Part shown: piece by piece, positions 12,327 through 23,730 of the stretch | Position numbering within the stretch: position 1 is the first letter of the stretch | Layout: the number at the start of each line of letters is the position of its first letter | From: Darksidea phi | Lineage: Eukaryota; Ascomycota; Dothideomycetes; Pleosporales; Lentitheciaceae | NCBI GenBank assembly: GCA_030770425.1 | Contig: JASJFT010000021.1 | Coordinates: forward strand, 62,001 to 126,000 | Reading direction: 5' to 3' | DNA length: 64,000 bases | Program-made: the position numbers and the translations under genes | The notes under the pieces: generated by a model | The model's input: the letters and a program-made list of their open reading frames with translations, nothing else | Databases searched by the model: none | Told to the model about the DNA's origin: nothing

Positions 12327-13111
12327 ACAAATTGCTGTTCTGGTCAATCGTCAAGAAGGAGAGGTTTGAGAGGTTTGATCCCATGCAAGAGTCGCAGTGA
12401 TGTACGATGTAGAGAGGCAGCGGCCGAAAAATGTGCAGCTGGTTTGTATTCGATATTTACCCATATATAGGATTGATGAAAAGTGGAAGAGTATCGATGT
12501 CTTCAATGGCGGTAAGAAAGCGCGGTAGTGGTGATTAATAGTAGAACATTATTACTACTACGTTTGACGACGCTCTAAGAGGACCATTCGTTAGCCCCCA
12601 GGTTGGTACATCGCTAGTTTAATCGACTTCTTCCCGATCTCGGAATGGCCACGTAGAGAAGAGAAAAGGGCGGAAAGCTTGTGCTAGATTAGAGCGAAGT
12701 AAGCGATCGCGCGAGACAGCCGGCACGCAATAGCAATGAAGAAACTACGTCGCGAAGAACAGCGAGGATGAAACACAACAAGTCGGCCTTGCCCTATGCA
12801 CACGGTTACACTGCGTACTCCGCCTCAACTGTACCATGCACCATGCTACACGGGAAGCGAGAAGTTAGCGTTCGCAACAATTCTTCTTCTTTAGCACTTC
12901 TCCACAAGCAAAGCCTTTCTTCATAGGAAGACATTGATGCTTTCATTAACATAGGGAACGTAGCCATGACCACCAGAGGAATATCCGTTACCACCTTTGT
13001 ATCCCGTACTTCCGAACCATGTACATAAGCCAATCCAAGGCCACCAATTCACAGCCATGAAACGGGGTATAAGCGAATGTCCCCATCGCAGCCCTTAATC
13101 TCGTAACCTAA

Positions 13112-15348
13112 TCAGAGAATCAACAACGCAAACATGCCGCCCATGACCGGCCTCGCTTTGAACTCAATCCCAGGCGGATAGGCCCCATCATTCGTGTTGT
13201 ACAGATCGGTAAACGGCTTGCTGATCGGCGTTTGGCTAACCCACCTAGCGATATCGCCGATGAACATATCCCTTGTCTTCTCGCTCGCAATAGCTGCACA
13301 GAAGATCTGCCAGTCGGACTTGGTCCACCAGCGGTTGCGCGTGTCTAGTGGGACACCGTACTCGTCCTTAACGGTGGGGTAGAAGTCAGACTGCATGTCA
13401 TAAACGGACTGTGGGACGAGCTGGGTCTTGAGGAGGCGGTCGTTGTAGAGGTTGTAGAGAAGACCGTGTGTACTAGTGTTGCCATAGTTGAGGATGGAAT
13501 GCGGTGGGTTGTCACCATGGTTGATACCAAGGGATTGCCACTTATCAATATAGTCGTGTGCGATGCTAGAGTAATTTTTCGCATCTCCATCTTCACCAAT
13601 GAGCTTGGAGATCTGGGACATGGCTTCGAGGCCAATCATGCCTTTGAGCGCAAGATTGGTTTGGTTCTTTATCACGCCCGCGAAGTCATCTGTTGAGAGC
13701 TGCTCGGCGGGGTAGAGGCTTTCATCGACAAGAAACTCGGCCCATTGCTTCAGGATAGGGTAGTGTTCCTTAAGGTAGTCGTTGTTTCCAGAGCGCTGGG
13801 CGTACGCGAGCACCATGATGAGATTGTTCCCGCATTCTTCGAGTGGCATAGGTTCGTCATTTCCGTCGGCATGCCCAGTCGCATTTGGATAATGAGTGCC
13901 GAGGTCGTGAATTGCGTAACGGTTCGGGTAGTGGCCGCTTTCTTGGTTCTCAAAATGGGGGTCGAGCAACAGCTTGACGAGCTCTGGGTTTGTGTAGTAG
14001 AAGATTGGTGAAGCTGGGTAGATGACGTCGACGGTTTGGGTGTTTCCATTTGAGGATATTTCCTTTAGGAACAGGTAGTGCTTCTCTTCCGTGCCGACGA
14101 GTTGGGTAGCGCCAAAAGCCTGGCGAGCAGCCAAGGTGGTTAAGATCGCGTAGTTGTCGCCAGCAGCGGCTTTAGAATCGTTTTTGATCTTGTCATCGAG
14201 CTCGGACGAAAGCCTGTTCGACTCGTCAAAGTCTTTGTGGAAGAACGACAGGGCAGCAACATCGTCGCTAAAGTAGCTCTTCCATAGCGAGGGCACGCTC
14301 CTCAGTCCTTCAGCACCGAGGAACTGGATCGCATCATCTTGGCAAAGACCGATAGAGAACAAGTTCCGTGTGGGTTCAGCACCAACGGAGCCGAGATCAA
14401 CTGCATACCCAAAAACTGGCCAGTTCGAATTGATGGCGCGGAAATTGCCGTCCTTGGAATTGGGAAGCTTGCCTTCTGCGGCGAAAGCACCGCGTACGTC
14501 AGTGTCGGCCCCAGATTGGTAAGTCAGGCCATCAGCAGTGTCAGTGGAGTAGTACTTTGTCTGTTAGTGATGTGATGACCCGGTTTTGAGAAAAGAAGTG
14601 CATACAATGTTGCCCCATTCGGCCTTGTCATTGACTTCGCTGAAGTGTTGCTGATTCTGCTTCCAGACCTTGTGGTACGAAATACCATCCGAATTACCAA
14701 AGTCCCACTGTGCAACAGCGCTCATATCGCCAGAGACCCATTCTATTATTATATGTCAGTTATCAACATCGCAACCTCGCGACATGGGTGGCACTCACCA
14801 GCCGAAATGTCTGTGTAAAGCTGCACATCATGCTTTGAACCATCGATGGAGGAGACCTCGACGGAAAGGTACGAAAATATCAACGACTGGCGCTTGAAAT
14901 CGTGCGGAGTGAGCGGCGAAAGGAACGTAACCTTGACTGACACCTTGTCGTCAACCTCAATGGTGAAAATACTCTTCGTGCTGGTATACTCGTAGGCAAC
15001 TTGACTGGCTGCTTCCACATCTCGTGGGGCTCCCATCCACGTAAAGGTATTGCCATCGACGCGGATCAGTCCTGCCCAACCTATGAATTGGCCTCTGTAT
15101 TATTGTCAGCGTTGAGCTCTCCATGACAAAAGGGTCATGATAGGCTATACTTACGTCCAGAATGACGGCCATTGCCCAGGCAGGTATCCACCGTTTCCAC
15201 CATTGCTTCCAGCAGGAAACCACGTGCTCAGATAAGGGCTCTTGACAGCCAAGGGTAACGATGGCGGTCTGGCTGGGGTAAAAGTGGATTGGGAAGAGGC
15301 AAGGCCGACGAACAGCCCACCAAGCGTACTTAACAATGAAAGACGCAT
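13112..15348 (-). CDS. gtaA: Secreted glutaminase, GtaA family
   Basis: An extracellular glutaminase of the fungal GtaA type, which hydrolyses L-glutamine to glutamate and ammonia. Four exons (15348-15155, 15094-14799, 14742-14606, 14554-13112) give 689 residues; introns are 60, 56 and 51 nt with good consensus signals. The N-terminus MRLSLLSTLGGLFVGLASSQ is a signal peptide. The body matches the family layout (DUF5127, DUF4965 and DUF1793-like regions), with landmark segments GQFIGWAGLIRVDG, GLCQDDAIQFLG, YNDRLLKTQLVPQSVYDMQS and NRWWTKSDWQIFCAA, and several NxS/T glycosylation sites. Length matches the family. No neighbour suggests a pathway cluster. Confidence 0.93.
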
Positions 15349-17843
15349 GATTAAACAAAACTGGGGTCTGAGACTGGCGAGTGAATAGATGATTTTCGCA
15401 ACCCAGGACCAGATGATTATATACATATTGGACATCGCAGGAGCGAACTCTTTCCACGTGCACCTGCACCAAGACTGGACAGGGTGCGCTGCAGTAGGCA
15501 AAGGGTAAGAACCGTCCACATGATGGGCAAGGAGCGATCACCTACCTCGAAGGGAACTAGTTCTCCACCTAAATTCGACATCCAACGCAACAGCTTCAAG
15601 GAAGTGTTACCAATTCAAGGCTATCTCGATGACCTAACTGCAAGAGAAGCTAAGATCTTAGCTTTCCCGTTGGATATGGAGAAGTAGTGTAGGAGAGTGT
15701 CATGGACTACGACGGTGGAGAGCGGAACAGTTACCGCCAACAGCATCGCAACCCGGTGATAGTTGTAGTGTGGACACATCGAGGTTGACAGCGGGAGTGT
15801 GACGTCCCGCGCTGGGATCATCTCTTCGACCGGAACCACAAGGGACAGCCAAGCTGTAAGCATAGCGGTATGTTGGAGAAGGAGTAGATCCTTTGTGGTG
15901 TCGAATGAGGGAAGAGGTAACATGTTCAAGCCCTTGGCATTGCTGATTCGAGAACCGACATCATCAAGGCAACCACGCGGGCAGATGAGCAGGCAACTCC
16001 AAGTCGGTGTCGCTGGCAGGTGGTTGGTTGGCGGTCAGCATAGCGTAGGCCGCGCTAAGCATGGTGGTGATCTGTCTCTAACTAGAGAGAGAATACGGGG
16101 TAGTAGACACTTGGAAGACTTTTCTCCTAGTGAAAAGTGTAGACATGGGTGCTCTCTTAGTCCCATTGCTAGTGCGATGCTTAACATGCGAGCAAACGGC
16201 ACAGCGGCTGTGATCCAGGCGGCTCGGAAAAAATCAACGTCTGAAGGCAGTGCCGCGGAGCGCTGAATAAACGCTCTGCGCAGAGAAGTTGGCCGCTTCC
16301 AAAAACTGCAGCGCATCCTGGGTCAACAGCAGGATATTCGGCATGTGACGGCGCGAGGCGGTACTGGGTGAATGCTGCACGGAACCCCCTGTCTGCATCC
16401 AAGTGGAGTCCAAACCTCACGATCCTCGTGATGGTGTTGAAGAGCGACGCAAGGCCTTTGGGGTGCGGTAGCACGAGCAGCATCTAACCCTCCTGCGACC
16501 TCTGTCAGAGTACGACAAATGAACCGGCGTCCTTCGTGTAAGTACCTACCTCTCGTTTGGCGTAATTGAAGGTATTCTCTTGACGTACGGCTACAGCATC
16601 TGGCGTAAACAGGGCCAAAAGTGACCTTCCGTCCCATGTCGGCAACGTACCGTTGGAAACACCCCAGACCTTCTACCCCGTGCCTTGGTTGTTTAGGGGG
16701 AGGGGGGGGCGCGTAGTGAAAAATAGGAAGGAGACAAGAAAAGATGTCAAGTCTCCGCACTTCAGCGGCCGGCGGCGGGCTTTCTAGTCAGCCGTGCAGG
16801 AAGCTTAACGATGCAGGTGAACAGTGGGGCGCATGATGATGGCGTCTGGGGAAGGAGGAATAAGAAAGGTGGTGTGGAGCCACGAAAGCCGAGGCCACAT
16901 GCGCGGATCCCTGCAGCACATCTCAGCGCCGTCTTAAGCCGGATCGAGTAGCGAGCCGGCACGTCACCACATCGCGTGAGCGTACTGACTCCGCTGGAAA
17001 GGAGACGGAATAGATTAAATCGGAGCATCACTGCACCACGGAGCCCTCCTTCCTGATCCAACTTCTGGCCTACGTCCAAGATCTTCACGCTTTCTGACGT
17101 CACAGCTAGCTCGCCTTGCCCAAGGCTGCCCTCGGCACTTCCAAAACTGCTGCTAGTTATTCCCAACAACGGCCCGGTGTTGGGGAGGCTGGTTCGGTGT
17201 CTATGCTAGTGAGTAAAGCGGCTAGCCTGTAGATCGCTATGCGCCGAACCTGCATCGTTGCGCTGCCTTTTTCGTAGGATCAGGCAGTGGATTGCAAGAT
17301 CTATCTCTGATTGATTAAGGAACAGCGTGCGAGCTCCAGGACTGCGGAAAGCGCCACGTGTAAGTCTATCCAGTATTCCGCTACGCTAAACAGAGATTGC
17401 ATGGTCAAAGATCCAGGGTGTCTTGACAATGTAGCATTCATCACACCGCCTATAGAGACCCAACGACCCACGCAGAACGCCGCCCAACCAAGGGCGCCCA
17501 AACACAGAAGCGTACCATCCGTCGTGACGTCCCCGCACAAGAATACCCATATCCAGGGATCTACTGTACAACAATACTGCATGCCAGCCAATAAGAGGAT
17601 ACAATAACCAAAGAACTTGTAAACCCAACAGTCATGTGCACACACTCTCGACGGGGAAAGACTATTGGAAGCGGGGTATCCTGAAAGGTCCACAAGAAAA
17701 GACTGGAAAGGACTAGAACAGCGCAATGTTAAAAATCAGGAAATCCAGGAAAAAGGAACTGGTATAGAGCAAAGAACGAAGAGGGTATCCAAGAAGCGTC
17801 AAACAAACCATGACAAGCCAACGAATGCGCACAAAAGAGTCCC
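15349..17843. other. Intergenic region, no supported gene
   Basis: This stretch separates the 5' end of the glutaminase gene from the 3' end of the kinase gene, both on the minus strand. Frames such as 16323-16760 and 16762-17169 (minus) and 15799-16266 (plus) lack motifs and splice-supported continuations. A G-rich run lies near 16696-16710. Confidence 0.5.
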
Positions 17844-19915
17844 CTATGAACCCGCCATCCACGGACGGGACACATCCTCGAACTGCTGCACGCACTCCGC
17901 CAGCCAAGGACATTCGAGAATTTCGTGGACGGTCCAGCGTCGTTCCGGGTCCATTTCCAAACAACCCTTAAGTAACTGGATTCCATCTTCAGCCCCGTCG
18001 TTCTGGAGCGCCTCGGCATTGCGGACCAGCTCGAGGTCGTACTCTCCTTTTTGAATCTTGATCGCAGTTCTGGCGTCCAACCCTTCATCAAAGGGCAGGC
18101 GGGCAGTGAGAAGGGTGTAAAGGACCACCCCAAACGCCCAAACATCTGCTGCCGGAGAGAAGAGTGGACTAGGCGCGCTGAAAAGCTCAGGCGCAGCATA
18201 TTGAAGACTGCCAGCGATCGATGTACTCGTTTCCCCAGGGCCAATGTTTTGGTTGGTACCAGCCGAATGCGGATCTGGGCCATCTCGTTGGTCGCTCACC
18301 ACAAAATCTGCCATTCCGAAGTCGCAAAGCAAGACGTTACCACCGTCAACGTCAGCGTTGGGCACCGTCATATCCAAAAGGCAATTCTCCAGCTTGATGT
18401 CCCGGTGGACGACCTGTACGTCGTTGTGCAGATAGCGCAACGCTGACGCAAGCTGGTACGTGTAGCGCTTCGCCAAGTGCCGCGGCAGACCAGCCTTCTT
18501 TTTCTTGCGCAGATCACGCACGAGGTCGAATAAGGTTCCACCCTTGTTCAGCTTTGTGATACAGTAGGTCGCAAAGTCGGTGGTATACACTCGGAGCAAC
18601 GGAAGAATGTAGGGATGCCGCAGAAATCGCCAAATCTCAACTTCGTGATCGAATTGCGTTTGAATTTGGTCATTCTCGAATTCCGACTTGTCCCTCAACT
18701 GCTTGCGCACAATCTTGACAGCATCGACTATTCTTTTACCCTCGTTCATGCTGGTGACTTCTTTCACGACACTAAATCCACCATAGCCGATCTGCTTGCC
18801 AATGATGTACTCGCCTTGGTACCCGATTCCTTGACCTTCGTCATCCGGCTCGGTGGGTTTAAGTGGAGCACTATCAGTAGACTTGTATCTCGCCAGAAAG
18901 GAGGCCGCTGGGGACATGGAAGACAAGGAGCGACCCGAGCGATTCGAAGAACGACGACTGGTCCTGCGTAGGCTGCCATCGCCATCATACATGTCGCGGT
19001 AGCTCTTCGAGCGTTGTGACCCATTGCGCCTGCCTGTACAAAGTCAGCGGAGCCCGTCCCAAGAGGTGTCAGAACCTATTGTTTCAGACGACAAGTGGCA
19101 CGATATCGAGAACTCTGACAGTTTCCAGGCGAGAGAGGCGGCTTAAAGCGCATTTACGTACCGAAAAGGGAAGGAAACTCAATGGGAGAAGAGGCCTGTA
19201 GTGGCGACAGAAGATACTCGGTCGGCATCTCTAGGGGTGTACGCGCCTCTTCCAGTGGTGAGGCGGTAGCTTCGGAGGTCAAGGAAGCGACTTGATCGTG
19301 ATATTCTTCCAGATAGCCCTTAGGGTGTGGTGCGACTTGATAACCTTGCGGCTCTGTTGCAAGCTCGTCGACGGTGGCTTGCAGCAGCGGATATCTGGGT
19401 TCGCGCATATGGTGCTGTGCGCTCTTCCGTTGGGCCATAGGCATCTCGAGGAAGTCTTGGTCGGAGTGTTCGCCATCGGAATTATCGGGTAGTGTATGTC
19501 TGACCCTGGGCTTCGGCAGCGGGTCGTCCATGGTAATGCTATTGCCGCTGTCGAGAGTGACTTCATGGTTGAAGCTGATGGACTTGGTGCGCCTCCTAAA
19601 CTGAGCTTCTATGTCATCCTCGGCACTACTACCGCTGCTCACGGCGACGGAGCCGCCATCGTAGTCGGGATGTCCATTTGCACCGTTCGACTCGCACTTT
19701 ATGGGAATAGCACGCGCGCCGCCCTCGTGGGGCTCACGGGGGTAGCGACCGTGTGCATCGACAGAGTCGGCGAGTGGGGGGGACGCGGGAGCGCCATCTT
19801 GGTGGGGTTCGTGACGCGGGATCGAGTCGAAGGTCGAGGCAAGCGGCTTGTGCGGCGTCGAGGTATCGAGCTTGAGCTTCTGGAAACTATGTGAGGATCC
19901 CGAAATTGGGGCCAT
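17844..19915 (-). CDS. Serine/threonine protein kinase with long disordered N-terminus
   Basis: A protein kinase; substrate unknown. Exons 19915-19162 and 19033-17844 joined by a 128-nt intron (GTACGT donor, GCTGAC branch, TACAG acceptor) give 647 residues. Residues 1-320 are low-complexity and rich in Ser, Pro and acidic residues. The kinase domain spans about 325-625: glycine loop IGKQIGYGGFSVVKEV (about 328), catalytic lysine in VDAVKIVRK (358), HRDIKLEN (461), DFG (489) and APE in QYAAPELF (532). All catalytic residues are present. The LKN-equivalent region carries a small acidic insert before DFG. The upstream frame is open to 20260, so an N-terminus 115 residues longer starting MLRGVGANGR is possible; I prefer MAPISGSSHS because the upstream part looks like translated leader. 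It resembles CAMK-like fungal kinases, but I do not assign an orthologue. Confidence 0.85.
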
Positions 19916-21151
19916 GTAATCGGCGGGGTGGGATTCACGGTGGTGGCAGCCCGCAGGCGCCGGGGGCGGAGTATTAAAATACGGCGGCTGTGGGAGGAGG
20001 TTGCTCGGCGAGGGTAATGTCGGCAGGTAATGGAATGACTTGGTGTGGGCGAACGCTGCGTCACTAGCTCGCCAGTGGATGGGCGCGCCCTGGGCGGCGA
20101 TGCGCTCGCAGCAGTGAAGGAGGGGTTGGATGGTGTGGGTGGGCGCGCGTTGAGTGGATCCCTCTGAGCTGGCAGAAGGTGAGGAGACAAGGAGATCTTT
20201 GTTCTTGGGGAAGAGGCGAGGAAAGGTGCAGCGGCCGTTCGCACCCACCCCACGCAGCATCGGGGCGCGCCGGGCAGAGCATCTCTAGCGTTCCCACGTG
20301 AATATAAAATTCACGGCATTCGTTCTGTGCGCGCCAATCACAGGGCGCATCGACGTAAGCTCAGAACACGGAGCATTGGCGCGGCGGAAATTCCAGGCTT
20401 GACGAGAGAGATGGGGGCATCGCCAGAGGGCGTTGGTGTTTGCGTCTCGACCGCCTCCCCCCGCGCTTCGTGAGATGTTCAGCAGGGTCAGCGACAGCCC
20501 GGGTGACGCAAGCCGGCGTGGGGTCAGGCGAGGATGCATCGAGCGCGATATGCAGGGCCGGCGTATCTGAGGCGCTAGACGGCACAACGCATGTACAGTA
20601 CAGATGGAGTGGAACAAGTGAAACACAAGATTTTGCCCCCGAAGCCCAGATGCTAGGGGGCAGCGCATTGGAGGGATAGGCTGCGGCGGCGGGGATGGGC
20701 GGCATGACGTCGACGGGCGCCCAGCCAGCAGCTTCAGCCAGCCTGGCCTCGCGCGGACGGGCTCTTAGAAACTCTCTGCGATATTGCTCGCTCTTGGGAA
20801 TGCGCAGAGAATCCACGCCCGGGAACCATCGTCCCCGGCGCTCCTCTGCCATGTGCCGCTGCAGTTTCATCTAACGGCGCACCAGACGAGGCTTCCCCGT
20901 GCGATTGGTGCTGTCCAGGCTATGCCCGAATAGGCGCTAGCCGCTTGTCAAGCCGCTGGGTCCTCGAGTTGTTGTCACGACGTCCTATCGCAGCGACAAC
21001 CCCCCCGACATCCTATCGTCGGCTTGCGAACGAAAAAAAAAACGAGTCTCAGGGAACTGTCGCCGACTCGCGCCGCCGTCCAGCGCCGCCTGCCAGCCCC
21101 TCCGCCCGCCGTCGTGTGGCCGCCCCGGCCGTGACGCTGCCCGACATAAGG
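19916..21151. promoter_or_regulatory. Divergent intergenic region, kinase and VAC8
   Basis: The kinase is transcribed leftwards and VAC8 rightwards, so this GC-rich 1.2-kb interval must hold both promoters. A minus-strand frame at 20361-20870 is open but low in complexity and has no supporting splice partner. Confidence 0.5.
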
Positions 21152-23160
21152 ATGTCCAGGTTCTGCGCGAGGCTCTTCGGGAGCTGCTGCGGCGGTAAGC
21201 TCCCCACCAGCAGCACCATCTCCATCAGCTCCGTTGCTAACGGCATGGGATACAGCACGCTCCAAGGATAGCATCTACGATCCGGTATTAGCAGACAGCG
21301 AGCGGGAAGCCGTCGCCGATCTGCTGGGCTTCTTGGAAAATGTCTGCCTCCCACCTCCGCAGCTGCACGCCCTGTGCTGACCGTCCGCAGCGAGCTGAGA
21401 CCGACTTCTTCTCGGGAGAGCCCCTCCGCGCATTAAGTACGCTAGTATATTCAGATAATATCGATTTGCAAAGGTCGGCGAGCTTGACGTTCGCCGAGAT
21501 CACAGAGAGAGGTACCAAGCTCCACCACGCTACCCCTCGGCCCACCGCTAACCATGCGTGTTGGCAGATGTCAGAGAAGTCGACCGCAACACACTAGAGC
21601 CGATCCTGTTCCTGCTCCAAAACCCCGACATAGAGGTGCAGCGAGCAGCGAGCGCAGCGCTAGGGAACCTTGCCGTCAACAGTACGTCCAGTAAGAGAGG
21701 ACCAATGTCTCGTCGCTGACACTTCGCAGCCGAAAACAAGGTTGCCATCGTCGCGCTAGGTGGCCTCGATCCATTGATCCAGCAGATGAAGTCGCCCAAT
21801 GTTGAAGTGCAATGCAATGCCGTTGGCTGCATCACGAACCTGGCAACGCACGAAGACAACAAGTCGAGGATTGCACGATCCGGCACTCTACAACCTCTCA
21901 CCCGACTAGCCAAGTCCAAAGACATGCGGGTACAACGAAATGCGACCGGCGCGCTGCTCAACATGACGCATTCGGGTATGGCAACCGTAGAAATGGCTCA
22001 TGTTAGCCTGGGAAATATGCTGACATGGCGATAGACGACAACAGACAACAGCTCGTCAACGCCGGCGCTATTCCCGTCCTCGTTCAGCTGCTCAACTCGC
22101 CGGATGTGGACGTGCAGTACTACTGCACCACAGCCCTCAGCAACATCGCAGTAGACTCCAGCAATCGGGCGAAGCTTGCTCAGACCGAAGGGCGGTTAGT
22201 GCAGTCATTGGTGCATCTCATGGAGTCATCCTCGCCGAAAGTGCAGTGCCAAGCTGCGTTGGCGCTTCGGAACCTCGCATCGGACGAACGTTACCAGCTC
22301 GATATTGTTCGCGCCCGCGGGCTGCCGTCGCTCCTCCGACTTTTGCAGTCATCGTATCTTCCACTTATTCTCTCCGCCGTTGCATGTATACGAAATATCT
22401 CCATCCACCCTGCCAACGAATCTCCCATCATCGATGCTGGTTTTCTCCGCCCGCTGGTGGACCTGCTTGGTTCGACAGAGAATGACGAAATCCAATGCCA
22501 TGCCATCTCAACGCTCAGGAATCTCGCAGCCAGCTCGGACAAGAACAAACAGTTGGTCCTCGAGGCAGGCGCTGTGCAGAAATGCAAGCAGTTGGTGCTC
22601 AATGTGCGGCTTCCAGTGCAGTCCGAGATGACTGCAGCAATAGCTGTGCTTGCTTTGAGTGAGGAGCTGAAGCCACATCTGCTCAACCTTGGCGTCTTTG
22701 ACGTCCTCATTCCGCTTACAGAGTCGGACAGCATTGAAGTGCAAGGAAACAGCGCAGCAGCGCTAGGAAACCTGTCCTCGAAAGGTTAGTCATGGCTCGC
22801 GATCTTTCGAATTTCGTCTAATTTGTAATAGTGGGAGACTACACAATATTTATCCAAAACTGGACGGAACCCGCAGGTGGTATTCACGGCTACCTTCGCC
22901 GCTTCTTAGCAAGTGGAGACCCGACGTTCCAGCACATTGCTATCTGGACACTGCTTCAGCTGCTCGAATCCGAAGACGCACGGTTATTAGAGCGCATTTC
23001 GAAGTCCAACGAAATTGTTCGCATGGTTACCGATATTGCCGAGCGTAACATCGAATCAGACGACGAGGACAACGAAGACGGTGAGGGCGAAGTTGTAAGC
23101 CTTGCGCGCCGATGCCTCGAAATACTAGGCAAGACGCCGAAGACGCTCGTAGAGGGCTAA
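21152..23160 (+). CDS. VAC8: Vacuolar armadillo-repeat protein Vac8
   Basis: A membrane adaptor on the vacuole needed for inheritance, nucleus-vacuole junctions, fusion and selective autophagy in yeast. Seven exons: 21152-21194, 21256-21341, 21391-21511, 21568-21681, 21730-21975, 22035-22784 and 22832-23160; all six introns are 47-61 nt. The product is 562 residues of armadillo repeats with characteristic segments [52 protein letters not shown] and [10 protein letters not shown], and an acidic C-terminal region [18 protein letters not shown]. The intron 2 donor is GTCTGC, weaker than the others. The N-terminus reads [15 protein letters not shown]: it keeps cysteines suited to palmitoylation but has no glycine at position 2, unlike the usual myristoylated start. 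Confidence 0.95.
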
Positions 23161-23730
23161 ACCCGTTGGATTATTTCATTATACCCACCGCTCACCGACC
23201 AATCATCATTTTTCTCCGTTTCTTACTTTCATTCACTGTTTTCTAATGCGCTCCATGTTCATCTTGGTTGCGGTCATGCTATGTGCATGACTTTGGGCGG
23301 ATGGCGTTAGTCGGACTCCAATTTATCTTCATCATTCATAGCGAGCATGGGTGGAGCAGGTCTTTTTCTAGTATCGGCGTCATACCACATGTACTGCGCG
23401 GTTTTGGTCCTGAAGAAGCGCGGAAGGTAGAGACTGTAATCTTTAGTTTGGATCCATGGCTTAAAGGTTGGGGCGCGCCGCAACCTATCTGGGTATCCTC
23501 GAACAAGTAGAATATGGAATGATTCACGGCTAATTGAAGTTATAGAGTTAAGGTGACCACTTTTGAGCGGCCCTTTCCCTTGCCACGTGCGGTGAAGCCT
23601 TGGTGTGACGTCGTGAGCGTGCACTGACCGAAGTCTATCCGATATCGATAAGAGCTCCGATCTAATTATTTTGCCAAATTTCGAGTCACCTTCTCACTTC
23701 ACATTCACAACGCCAACGACACAGTTGAGT

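Noticed and set aside
13345..14049. Frames of 76-99 codons overlapping the glutaminase gene on both strands
   Set aside because: Shadows of the coding sequence: they mirror its codon structure and have no independent support.
16323..17169. Two minus-strand frames of 135 and 145 codons
   Set aside because: No motifs, no neighbouring exons, and composition like GC-rich promoter or UTR DNA.
19916..20260. Longer N-terminus of the kinase starting at 20260
   Set aside because: Possible, but the segment is rich in Pro and His without structure and looks like translated leader; noted as an alternative only.
20361..20870. Minus-strand frame of 169 codons between kinase and VAC8
   Set aside because: Low-complexity, alanine- and proline-rich, no splice partner; it lies in the shared promoter region.
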